From assembly GCF_000524195.1 (NCBI RefSeq), contig NW_020170398.1, forward strand, positions 614,512-678,511: a stretch of 64,000 nucleotides of DNA. The letters run 5' to 3'. Positions 29,480 through 42,556 of this stretch are shown here, piece by piece (position 1 is the first letter of the stretch; every line of letters begins with the position of its first letter). Both the position numbers and the translations under genes were made by a program. The DNA is from Echinococcus granulosus. Its lineage: Eukaryota > Platyhelminthes > Cestoda > Cyclophyllidea > Taeniidae. The notes below the pieces were generated by a model. The model did not search any database, was not told the DNA's origin, and saw only the letters and a list, made by a program, of their open reading frames with translations.

Positions 29480-31111
29480 ATGGTAGCGAATCGTCAGAAG
29501 AGAGTAAAAAGGGCCACTGGTGAGGTAGTTGCTGAGACTTCTAAGGCCAAAATTCTCACAAGGCAGGGTAATGAAGGCCCAGAGTTGATCTCAAGGGAAC
29601 CAGGAAATAGCGCGAGGTGAGTAGTTGGTAACGTCAAACCTATGTACGTTGTTAAATTGAACTCATCCCATTTATCAACGCATGGACGGTTTTCCACCGT
29701 AGTCATATCCAGGTCAATGCACCTTAACATTATGGTTTTTGGGTCGCGCATTTCAGCTTAGAAGGGGGACAGGTGAAGTTCGTCAAAAAGAAACGTCTTT
29801 CGGAAGAAACTCACCTCACGGCCACTCCACAAGCTCTCACAGAATTCCCTCGCGTGGATGGTGACACTACTGGCAGAAGTCTTGTCAAGACCAAGTCTTT
29901 CAGTGGGTACGCTGATTTACCCAGTTTTCAACACTTCTAATTAGTTTACCACCCTTAATGTGGGTCATTTATGCAATGACAATATAGCTACTTAATTTAA
30001 TAAGCCATACGAAATAGCTGTGTTTGCCAGCGCTAGTCGTGTCGTAGTCGCTAGGTAACGCTCGACTTTGGGTACAATTTTCTCCCCCTTTCCAGAGTGA
30101 CCAGAACCATAGCCCTCGATTGCGAGTTCGTAGGAGTTGGCTTTGAGGGCAAAGACGACGCTCTCGCACGTGTCTCCGTAGTAAACCAATTTGGTCACGT
30201 TATTCTCGATGTGTACGTCCGACCAAAGGAAAGGATTACCGACTATCGTACTGGTGTCTCCGGCATCACACCTCGTCACATGCGCCAAGGCGGACCCGCC
30301 AAGAATTTCGATGATGTCCAAGCTCAGGTAGCCGAACTCTGCAAGGGTCGAATTCTCGTCGGCCATGCTATCCACAACGACTTAAGGGTAGGGTCACCTT
30401 GACTACATCTTAGCTGGCAATGGCGTTCGATGTTTGATGGGACTTTTCCAATCTAGGTACTCATGCTGTCACACCCGAAGAAGAGTATCCGTGACACCTC
30501 TCGATATGGACCCTTCAAAAAGCTATTTAAGGGCCGCTATCCCTCTCTCAAGGCACTCTCCGAACACATACTGGGAGTAACTATACAGCACGGCGCGCAT
30601 GACTCAGTAGAGGACGCAAGGGCCACAATGCGAATCTACACGATGGTGAAGAAGGTTTGGGAGGCTCAATTGAAGGCGCGGCGAGCGGGGAAACCGGCCA
30701 AAGAGATCCAACGCCTCTCCCAACGTCTTCACTTTCTTTCCATCCCTGGGAAAATGACTGAGCCGATGAATCAAAAACTAGACATTACACGGCTAGCCAA
30801 GATAGCCTTGGATGTGAAGTCCGAATTCGCAGCAAGTTTACATCTTTCAAAATATAACCATCAAAGTGTTCAAAAGACTAACAAACGACATCTTCCAGAC
30901 AGGAACCCCCTGTGATGACTACGCACCCAAGAATGTGGTGCGAAGAAAGCCAGCCACCCTGACAGCGTTCGCCAGGGCGCCTGACCAAGTGACGGTGATA
31001 AATGGACGAAAGTGCAGTAAACACCGACAGCGTTTCCTCGAAAAACGAAGGCGCATCCGCCAACGAAACTTAGTATTTTCGTCGACAAAGAAGTCGTCAC
31101 TATTTTCGTAA
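29480..31111 (+). CDS. REXO4: RNA exonuclease 4 (DEDDh 3'-5' exonuclease)
   Basis: REXO4 is a nucleolar DEDDh exonuclease related to yeast Rex4, which acts in pre-rRNA processing. Exons are 29480-29616, 29757-29906, 30096-30387, 30457-30867 and 30899-31111, giving 400 residues. The N-terminus is Lys/Arg-rich. The exonuclease domain begins [14 protein letters not shown] (first two acidic residues, D-x-E), then [15 protein letters not shown] [30 protein letters not shown] (third acidic residue) and [19 protein letters not shown] (His and final Asp). The match to human REXO4 is strong, including [18 protein letters not shown]. The C-terminal extension is very basic ([13 protein letters not shown]), fitting nucleolar targeting. 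The last intron is 31 nt by the phase-0 model; a 37-nt variant using a GTGTTC donor also fits. It ends 120 bases from the KAT5 stop, tail to tail. Confidence 0.93.
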
Positions 31112-31231
31112 ATACATCATTTATAAAAAAAGCACAAAGTGCACAACTTTTACTACAGTATTAAAAAGTGATGAAAGTACGGTAAATGGAGTATTAATGT
31201 ATGCACAGAGTTTTGCGAAATGTACAACAAT

Positions 31232-33148
<1,917 letters not shown>

Positions 33149-33384
33149 CTTAACACGACCACCCCCACTAAACGCATACTAATTTGGAATGCCCGCATAT
33201 CTCCTGAACCATACAAACTAAGACAAGCAAACCATAAATGTTTGTGTGTTAATTAGCAAAAGTTACAAAGTCTTGGCAAAAAGAAACAGCGTAATCAATA
33301 TTTGCAGATCTAAAAATGGAGAAAGATGGCCCAATTGGCCGACCACATTTTTTTGCCAATGCTATTACGCAGCTTCCTGAGACT

Positions 33385-33495
33385 TCCCTGAAGAGGAAAG
33401 AAGACATAATACCCAGGTAGAATATGTTTATTCAGCACATAGAAGGTGTTTGGGCTACTGGCATGGCCCAAAGGCCAGCCCACCCGGCAAGGCAC
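33385..33495 (-). repeat. Dispersed repeat, copy 1
   Basis: Read on the minus strand this segment matches the copies at 34035, 56345 and 57185. Shared blocks include a GCCATGCCAGTAGCCCAAA-like core followed, about 30 bases on, by CCTGGGTATTATGTCTTC. Similarity judged by eye is roughly 60 percent. The element class is unknown, perhaps a short interspersed element. Confidence 0.5.
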
Positions 33496-34034
33496 GAGAA
33501 GTTAAATTTAAAAGTTCAAAAGAGGCGCTTCATTAATGCCGAGAAATAAACCACCAGCGTTTTACAGTTAAGATATACCATAGGGCAATGAATCACCTAA
33601 TTAAAAGGTGAATATTGAAAAATTGTCAGTTGTAAGTAGAATTTACAAGGCTTGTGAAAGTGGTTAAGTAAGTGACTACAAAATACTTAGTTCCCGTCAT
33701 CACATTTCCAGCTAATTACTCCTACTACAGAAATCGAAGGCAATTCCTGAAGATGTGTGAAGCATGTCGTGGTTGTATGTTAAATAATTATAGGATTTTG
33801 ATATCTCTGTTGAGTCGTTGAAAGTCGTAAAGTTATGGCAGAATGTATATTGTAATGCGATATCATCTCACTTACACCCAAGTTCGATTGACTTCGCGTT
33901 CGAATTGTGGGGGATTTTCTTATTGCACTGACTATGTTGACCAAAAGTAGCCCTGGGTTAAAGCCTAAACAAGTTAGTCTCTGCAATCCTTTGGTTTTTT
34001 GCTTAACTTCCGGTCTTTTTAAAGGGGCGCCTGA

Positions 34035-34150
34035 TCCGACATCGCACCTCTGTCGGGCGGCCTTGGTCTTCAGGCTATGTCAGTAGGCCCAAGCTCTTCC
34101 TTTGGCCGACAGTGTGTATTCTGTGCAAATATTACAACTTCCTTCGTCTT
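34035..34150 (+). repeat. Dispersed repeat, copy 2
   Basis: Same family as the copy at 33385-33495 but on the plus strand. The core reads GCTATGTCAGTAGGCCCAAG and is followed by an AATATTACAACTTC block corresponding to the TATTATGACTTC end of the other copies. Confidence 0.5.
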
Positions 34151-36115
34151 CACGGAAGTCTTGGTGCGCTACAGCATAGCTGGCGTGCAGGAGAGCTGAG
34201 GCTAGTGGTATAACCCAGTCGCCATGCTACCGAGTGGAGGTACAATCTGTCCACGTAACAAAGCGCAGAGTTAAGAAACTCTCATAGCACCGCAGAAATA
34301 TTCCTCATTACCTTGTTATAAAGCGAATAACATCAAGGTTAATTTAGGTTTGCATATTTGATAAATCGAATAATTTTTAAGTTACCCAGTTAAATAGCGT
34401 GTCGACCTTCAACGTGCTGATTATATTTGGTTCGAATGTCCAAATGTTTGCTGCCTTTCTATTCAAATTAAATGCATGCTAACGTTCGAGTCCTCATTGA
34501 ACATTATACAATACGTTTGATTTTAGGTAGGATCATCTTTAAAGTGCAGAGTTGCTGGCGAACTGCTCATATGAATGCAACGGGAATCATATCCACAAGA
34601 TGCGACATGTCAGTGTGATGATGAAGCACTTGATAACTGCATGTGCACCTCGAATCCCGTATTTCATGCCAAACTTGGCTCTTTGACCTTTCGGTCATAC
34701 AGGAAGGTAACCAGACCATCTTCAATTCCATAATAAACCTATTTTTCACTGGAAAGCCATATCACGGCTTCACATAGCATCCTCTTTGTCAAATGTAAAA
34801 TATAAATAATTTCTGTGATGTGGTGCATGGGGATTTCTTTGCATTTAAAGCAAGTCACACTATTACAAAGGAAAATTTATTTTTAGCTTGATAAAGAGTC
34901 GAAAGTCGATGAGCGTGAATACATTCCAGTGACTGTAAATACAGAATTCCTGCAACGCTCCTTTTTTTCTTGAGCATCCTTCTCAGTGCTTTATTTGATG
35001 ATTTCCCTTCGTCACTCATCACAAATGAGTCGGGACTTCAAAAAAACATCCGTCAACCAGAAACAGTGATTATTGAATTTTCTTGCACGTACGAAATTAA
35101 AAATTAAAACAATTTTCCTGAACATGTTTCGGACGATTATATGCAATCCACTTAATAATAAACTCAAGGCTTCATTTTTTCGAGTGTGGATGTCAGTCAG
35201 TTTTCTAGGCGATCCAGTATTGCCAATTTACGCATTTTGCGATCATGGGATGATTGTCGTACAAAAAAACCCGCCTCACTTGTTTCTTCAAGACGATAAA
35301 GAGATGTAAACCTTTGCCTAGTAGGCTATCCTCCTAGCGTCCCGAGTCTTTGTTAAAGTCGTAAGGGGTCAGTGGCGCAGTAGAGGATGTAGAGTTGACG
35401 TAGGGAATAGCTGGGGCGTAAGTACAATCTGTGAGGACTTAAGTGTCGGCGTAGCCGAACGCCGGGTTAATCAACCTATAAAAAGGTTACAATCCTTAGG
35501 GTGAATCAAATTGTCCAAATTTAGTGAAAAACTCTTGTTATTGACTCGACCAAATATTAAATGCTTGAAAGGTATAGCTTAGGAGCCCACATTACATTAA
35601 TTGTGCAACTTAAGTATACGGATTCTTTTCATTTTGTGTATTTTTATTAATCATACAGACTGCCGAATTATGGGCTTAGTGATTTTCTAATTTTATCGTT
35701 TTATTTCCGTCTAGTAGACATGATGTATCCCTTATATTAATCTTCGTAAAATTAGGAGATGTTTATAATTTCCTGAAGTTGTAGGTGAGTTTTGCTTCCT
35801 TAGTTTAATCAACTATCAAACAATTTACGTGCACTGCAAATGCATAAAAAGTCAACTAATAACAACGAATACTAAAAATTTTACAAGTTTACTGCCGATA
35901 TCCTAGTAAAACAATTTCAAAACGCAGCCATAATGTAGAGGAGGGGTGGCCATTTTCTCCGGAAAGGTTTATTATGCGCATATAGAGTAAAAGAAGTAGA
36001 AGACACTGTTTTGATTGTTTCAGAATGGCATTTATTTGAAGATATTTAATACACGACTTGTCAATTATAAGTGCGCATAAACAAGTAAGAATCGGTTGAT
36101 CTGTACGGAAATGAA

Positions 36116-39100
36116 TTAAGAACGTTTGTCATATACCATATTAGTACACGTAGATACACATTCCTCCATTGTAAAAAAGTTGTTGGCATTGCCCATGCAT
36201 CCACCATAGATAAATTCTGCACATTTGCCTGCTTCACTGTCGAAAAAGAAACGTTTAATTCTACCGCGGCAGGGTCCAGTACTTTTAGGCAAAAAACAAA
36301 CGGATGAGAAAGAATTTGCCATTGCATTAGCTAAAAAAAGAAAAAAAAAAACAAAGATTAATACCTAATGAAAGGAAATTAGCAAAAGGAAGAATAAAGG
36401 CAACGTACCACCACATCTGGCTTCACAGTCCTCCTTCGATTCGAAGTTGTTGGCATTTCCCCTGCATCCACCGTACACGAATTCAACGCACTGCTCTTTT
36501 GCTACGTCATAGTACCAGCGTTTCCACATTGCACGACAGGGCCCCACTTCCTGAGGCAACTTGCACACTGGATCGAGAGCATCGCTGCTGGTGGCTGGTC
36601 TGGCCATAGGAATGTTGGCTGATGAGGAAGGAGAGCAAGGAGGAATGATAGCACGCAGATGCTAACCGCAAACTGGAGCAGGGTGTGTAGATGACTAACC
36701 AAGACAACGCTGTTCGCAAGCCTCCCTCGTGTCGAAGTTGTTCGCGTTGCCACCACATCCACCGTAGACGAATGGAATGCACTGGCTCGAGTTGGCATCA
36801 AATGCCCATCGCCGAATGAGTGCATAACAATTGCCTCGGTCCTGTGGCAGGTGGCACACCAGCGTGTCAATACTGCCACTCTTGGAAGACGCACCCAATT
36901 CCGGTTGGTTCACTGTTGAATGGAAAACCAAAACAGTCACCCTACAACATCCACGAATTGCCTCTTCATTTTCACGTTATTTATATGATCTCGGGCTTCT
37001 GGATTATGTCCCACCAATTGCCATCCCCTCCAAACCGACTGGAAATCCAGTCACAAATGCCAAGTGGAAACCGAAAGCACCCGGCGCAGCTAATGCAAAG
37101 TCGAATGACTGAAGTGTGGTAAAATGGTGACAATGGACTAAGTGGGATTGGTCGTGAAAACAAATGTATGTGGAATTCCGAAGCCTATTTGATCTGACAA
37201 GAGAAGGCATCCTGATGTTCTTTTCTCTCGACAATCCTTATCCACTAAATACGTGGCATTTTCACCATGTGCCCATCTTTCCAATGGGACTAAAATTACT
37301 TCGTTACAATTCCACCAACCACAGCAACATCAGAACTGATTTTCCTGATTCCTTAATCGTGTGTTCCATAAACTGGAATTTATGTGATTCCATTTTTCCA
37401 TCCAATCCGAATGCTTCACATTCTTCTCTACTATCACAGTTACAGCATTCATTTTTGAAGAATTCAAAAATTGCATGCGTTGACATCCGGTTTAACTTAT
37501 TTGTTCGGTAAACTTTTGCTAAATGCTGCAGGCTGTCAAGTAACAAGTTTGGCATGCCTTTTCAAGAATATGCTCACGATTCACAGGCCATGCTGTTTCT
37601 ACGTAGAGTGTATTTCCGCCTGCTGTGACCGCAATGCAAAATGGCTTTGTTAGAGACAGAGCATCGCATTATTTGGATCAATGTTAATGGAGTTGTTCAT
37701 CAAACATGTTCTTTTTCACGCAACATATCCCAAGCTTGCTATGGGTGACAATAAATTCAAACTACAGACGAAAGAGGCAGTAGGATGAGTTGCGATGCTT
37801 TCTATTTAAATGTGCAAATTTTGTGGCGTTGTGTCAAGGTGACAATGGTAGTAGTGGTTCATCGTCCCAAATTCCATTGCCGAAGGAAAGGTCGATTTAA
37901 CATAGTAATATGACGAGTTCATTATCTTGGCATCTGACGCCACATCTATAACAGATAATCGACGAAAACCGCATCACATATATAACTACTTTGTTAAAGA
38001 GCAGCGATATTCCGAGTGACGTCTTTTGGACTCGCCTACCATGTCTTCACAAGGGACGACGTGGGTTTTGCAGATGCGAATGCTTAACGGGAAATTGAGG
38101 AGAATTGTGTAGACGAAAAACTTGCCTCCGCACTTGGCTTCACAGGCCTCCTTCGACTCGAAGTTATTAGCATTCCCTCGACAACCACCGTAGACGAATT
38201 GCGTACATTTAGCCTTGGAGGTATCAAAGGCCCATCGACGTTGCGACGCACGACAGGGTCCGGCGTCTTGGGGCAACTTACAGACGTCATCAATGGCATC
38301 CAGTGTGGTGGAGAGCAGGGGGGTGGAGAGGCTAGCTGCAGTAGGAGATGGTGAGTAAAGGGAAATAATGTCGCCGCATTAGCAACGACTTTATGCTAGA
38401 TGAGTGCATGAAAATGACGACATGTAGATAACCGACCGAGACATCGGCGTTCACAGGCATCCTTCGTCTCAAAGTTGTTTGCGTTGCCATTGCAACCACC
38501 GTAGATAAACTGTACACACTGTCCTAATTCAGGATCATATCCCCATTTTTGTTGGTAGGCCTCGCAATTACCTCTTTCTCGAGGTAGATAGCACACAGCG
38601 TTTTCGCCAACGCCACCGACAGGGCTGACAACGGTTTCCGATTTAACCCCACTTAAAACTACACAAAAATGAAAGTGAAGTTAGGGTCATTTAATTTGTC
38701 TTGTTGGTAATTGGTCTACTGCAGAATGGGTAACTATTTACTTGCACGTAGCAATCGAAAGAAAGAGAGGCGGATAATTGTGGATCATGAAATCAACTAC
38801 CTCGGGTCAAAAGTAAAAGTTGAAATGCTGAGTCTTCCGCAATATTTAGTTGTGTGAGTCAAGTCGAGAAGAAGGGGGTAGGATTACCTCCACACTTGGC
38901 TGCGCAGGCCTCCTTCGACTGGAAGTTGTTGGCATTTCCTTTGCATCCACCATAGATGAATTCCACGCACGTGCCCGTGGAGACATCAAAGCTCCATCGC
39001 CGGTAAAATCCTTTGCAGGGACCCGTATCTTGAGGCAACTCGCAGATGGCGTCGAGGGTGTCGAACTTGACGGAAGTCGAAGGAATGGGTATGCTGACTG

Positions 39101-42100
39101 TAGAGATGGATGGGGAAGGGGGAAGACGACGTTCAACAGTAATACAGGGCAAATCATGCTAGAAATGCAATCAGTGTCCTACCGAAGCAGCGCATTTCAC
39201 TGGCCTTTTTTTTATTCAAAATTATTATCCTTGCCACTGCATCCACTGTAGACGGATTAACGCATTCGCCAGTAGGGGAGTCGAACCCCCATCTTTGGGG
39301 GCAGGCTCCGCACTTTCCTCTTTTGAGTGTCAACTAACACACCGGGGCATCATCATCACCATTGCTAGGAGGACTAATGCGACTTTTCGCATTAAGACCT
39401 CTTGAATTTGGGTCGTGTCAGAATACAATGACAGCAGCCTACTTTAAGCAATAGACAGTGAACTAGGTGTTAAATCCTGCTGCAGATAATATCTAGGTCC
39501 CTGATCAAAGCCACTTTCGTGTGTACCAACGTGCAAAGACATCATATTAGCTATTTGATGACCAGGCTGCCTTCTTAATTTCGTGTGTCTATAGAATTTC
39601 AAACCCGTTTTTTGTTTCTGCAAGAAAATGCCTTATTAAAAAAGAAATCGCACAATTTTTTATCAATCTCTTTGAGTACGCATAATCCTCCGCACACTTT
39701 CATACATCCACATGTTTAATTGGGTAAAGCCTAGAAAATATGCACGTTTGTTTAAGCACATCAGTCTATAGGTGGACTCAATTGGTAGGCTATACTTTAG
39801 TGTGCTTCATAACATTGGTCTCTAAATCTACCCCCTTTTCTATCACAAAGCATCCGTTGAAGTGGATGGGCTTGCTGCAAACTTGGAGGAGGAGGAGGAG
39901 GAGGAGNNNNNNNNNNNNNNNNNNNNNNNNNNNNNNNNNNNNNNNNNNNNNNNNNNNNNNNNNNNNNNNNNNNNNNNNNNNNNNNNNNNNNNNNNNNNNN
40001 NNNNNNAGGATAAGGAGGAGGAGGAGCCACCTTCTCGTTCCGATCTTACTATCGTATTTGGAGGGTGTGTGATGACATAGTGACATGGTGGAAACATAGA
40101 GGAAACATGGAGGATCGTCAAATCTTGACCATGAATAATCAGATTTCACGTGTGGAGGTTATATTTTAGGCACACTTGTTGTGAGTGAACTTATCACACT
40201 TGGCTGATACCCACATCAACTGCTATCTGCTTTAACGCATGACAGACAATGAGGATCACAGACTGTCAGTCTGTTCTTCACTCCTTAAGTGGAACTTCCG
40301 AAAACGTGGCCAGTATTGCCGAATCTATGCTGATCCACTGAATGACTTGTGATAGGAAATGGATTGTGTGCAATTGGAATGCACCGGGCGTTCCCCATCC
40401 TTTCACTCACTACGAACACTACCACTTAATGCTTCGTACAGAGGCACCACTTCATCGCTGCACAGCAAGACTATGGATGCGATGTGGTGTTTAGTGTGCG
40501 TGATCCGCTGCAGGCGTATATATTAACTTGTCTACTGCCGATAACCCATCAAGCAGTTATGACTCGGATCCACCTATCCACTACTTTATAAGTAGCTATG
40601 GGAACTAGTAAATTTGTGATAACTTTTACTGTGAGGAAATTGGGATTAATTATGGGAGGGAGGGTGAAAGGGTGATAGGTAGCGAGGGATTGAAGGATTA
40701 AGCACTTAAGAGAACATCTACTCCAAGTGAATGTAAGCGTGCTAATTGTACTAGACTATATTCTTAGCTGAAAATGAGAAATAAGGTGGATAGAATAAAT
40801 TTCAGAATAACATTTGCGATATTAGGAGCCCAATCAAGGCACTTCTTTTTGCATCCTTTATCAACTTGACGTTATTTCCTATGGATAAAATAGACGTATT
40901 CCTCTCTGTTGGAATTGAATTTTTGTCTCTAAATAGTAGCCCTATTGTATAGTTAACAATGAGCAGATGTGTCATCAACTTGAATCAAGGAATCAAAGGC
41001 ACTTTTGTAGCACTTTCCATTGAGCATTTAGTGGTCTTATTTAAGATGCTTTTAGCCCATATTTTTATTTCAAAGCAGTGAAAATGTTACTTACTCTTGC
41101 AATTTTTTTCGCACTCTTCAAGTGTCTCGAAGTTATTTTTATTTCCACCACATCCACCAAAGGTGAACTCGACACATTGGTCAAGTTTCTTGTCGTAAGC
41201 GTAACGCAGCAGTAAAGCAAAACATGGGCCATGATCCATTTCCAAGAGGCAATATTCCGGTTTTGAAGGTACTGTTTTTGTGCAAAAAATGGAAAAAATT
41301 ACATTACCTAAGTTGATATTGTCAATTTACATAACTTTTTTGTGTTTGTTGCAAATTAAATACACATTCTTATATTTACACCATTTTATATTTTTACAAT
41401 ACTAGTTAGCTTCCTTTTGAATTAAAAGCGAAATCCATAATTATTTTCAATAATACAACTTCAAGATGAAGGTGATACTGAAAAACCGAAAAAAATACTA
41501 CGCCATGACATAAGTAGGCGATGTTGTAAACTTTGGGGATGATTGAGCTAAAAGTTGATGTATTGAGAGTAGATAAATCCAAAACTATGTGAATAAATCT
41601 AGAGTCAGATATTTACTTTTTAAGTATAAAGGGTCAAAATAATTTACCAAGTGGAAGTGAGCATGTCTCCATGCATTGCTGAATCGTGATAAAGTTGTTG
41701 TTATTTCCTGAGCATCCACCGTAGACGAATTTCTTGCATTTACCAGAGGTAGTATCGTAGTAGTAACGTTCGATGTTAGCCTTGCAGGGTCCCTGAGCCG
41801 GAGGTAGGGAGCACAATCCCGGCTGGCTTTTTCCCGAAGCTGTCTGTAGGGCACGCGTCTTATCTACGTCTTCTAAATTGCACAGATTCTTTAAGAAAAA
41901 TTTCAAAATTTTGCGAGAATGTTGCTGCAGTGTTTGGCAGACTAACTTTTGAGAAATCAGTGTAAGTTTGTTAATAATCATGCAGACATTTACGAGGAAA
42001 CAATGTAGTGCACCACATTAAATTAAACGATTTACCTAGTGATGCGTAATTCAACCATGGGAACTTAAATAAAGGGATGAATGTAGATGTTCCATACAAT

Positions 42101-42556
42101 GTCTATTTTGGAGAAACAAACAAAGGTGGGAAATGCTTTCCCCCCTTTATATAAAATGCTATTTTTTAAATAACGGATTAGTAGGCCTGTTTTAAAATGA
42201 TTTATTTAGTGACCATTTAAAATGACTTCTTTAAAAACCAAGTATTTGATTTAGATCAAGGAAAACTGTTAAAATGCATTCCAATTATCTACGAAGGCTG
42301 CCATCACTGCAGCAAAATATCGTTAGTAATCTATTAGAAGACCTTCAAAAAGAAATGGTTTGAGCTAGGCAGATCATTTACCTGTAGTCTGTGTATTTGA
42401 GCTGTCAGCGTGTTTAGGCGCCAAAACCAACCACAGGACAACACCAGTAAGAGCGAGAGTAGCGAGTATGAAAAACGCAAGCCAAAATTTGAGGCAACAA
42501 TTATTTCCTCCGCCCTTTTTAGAGGATCCTACCTCTTCGTACCTAGTTCCCGCCAT
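36116..42556 (-). CDS. Type II membrane protein with eight Kunitz domains
   Basis: Kunitz domains inhibit serine proteases. Nine exons (42382-42556, 41648-41872, 41095-41271, 38888-39097, 38437-38658, 38126-38335, 36700-36912, 36409-36594, 36116-36330) join in phase 1 at every junction, giving 610 residues. The first exon encodes a short cytoplasmic tail and one hydrophobic helix ([20 protein letters not shown]), a signal anchor that would place the rest outside the cell. Each later exon carries one Kunitz domain with all six cysteines and the YGGC-GNANNF type core. P1 residues in order are Lys, Phe, Lys, Glu, Arg, Tyr, Arg, Arg. The intron between domains 2 and 3 holds an N gap and a decayed Kunitz exon, so more domains may be missing. 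The phase match strongly supports one gene, but two adjacent genes are not excluded. Confidence 0.85.
37397..37465 (-). pseudogene. Possible relic of a Kunitz exon
   Basis: On the minus strand the frame reads [19 protein letters not shown], resembling the end of a Kunitz domain (normally [15 protein letters not shown]). The YGGC core and other cysteines cannot be found. It sits in the intron between domains 5 and 6 of the eight-domain gene, a plausible place for a lost repeat unit. Confidence 0.3.
39213..39326 (-). pseudogene. Decayed Kunitz exon
   Basis: The minus strand reads [20 protein letters not shown] then Cys in one frame. After an apparent deletion of a few bases it continues [13 protein letters not shown] in another frame and hits a stop. 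The first cysteine and a usable acceptor are missing. Spacing and order are otherwise Kunitz-like. It lies between intact domains 2 and 3 and would have been a further inhibitor unit. Confidence 0.7.
39884..40026. repeat. GGA trinucleotide repeat around the gap
   Basis: A GGA repeat runs directly into the N run and resumes after it as GGATAAGGAGGAGGAGGAG. The gap is therefore probably a collapsed or unsequenced microsatellite inside a Kunitz gene intron. Confidence 0.85.
39907..40006. other. Assembly gap (100 N)
   Basis: Exactly 100 N, flanked on both sides by GGA repeats. Its true size is unknown. Confidence 0.99.

Larger units (their letters stand above)
33149..36115. other. Repeat-bearing intergenic region
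   Basis: This lies between the KAT5 start and the Kunitz gene stop. No gene is supported. It holds two copies of a dispersed repeat (33385-33495 and 34035-34150) and a GC-rich patch at about 35350-35475. All open frames are short and lack domains. Confidence 0.45.

Noticed and set aside
36831..37112. Plus-strand open frame opposite Kunitz domain 6 and its intron
   Set aside because: It is antisense to a clear Kunitz exon over part of its length and lacks splice sites. The Pro/Lys-rich end is intriguing but unsupported.
39270..39290. Exact tRNA-type B box (GGTTCGACTCC) on the minus strand
   Set aside because: It falls inside the decayed Kunitz exon, where the same bases encode WGFDSP. There is no A box at the right spacing and no cloverleaf.
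39740..40149. Frames spanning the second N run
   Set aside because: Built from the GGA repeat and N bases; not coding.
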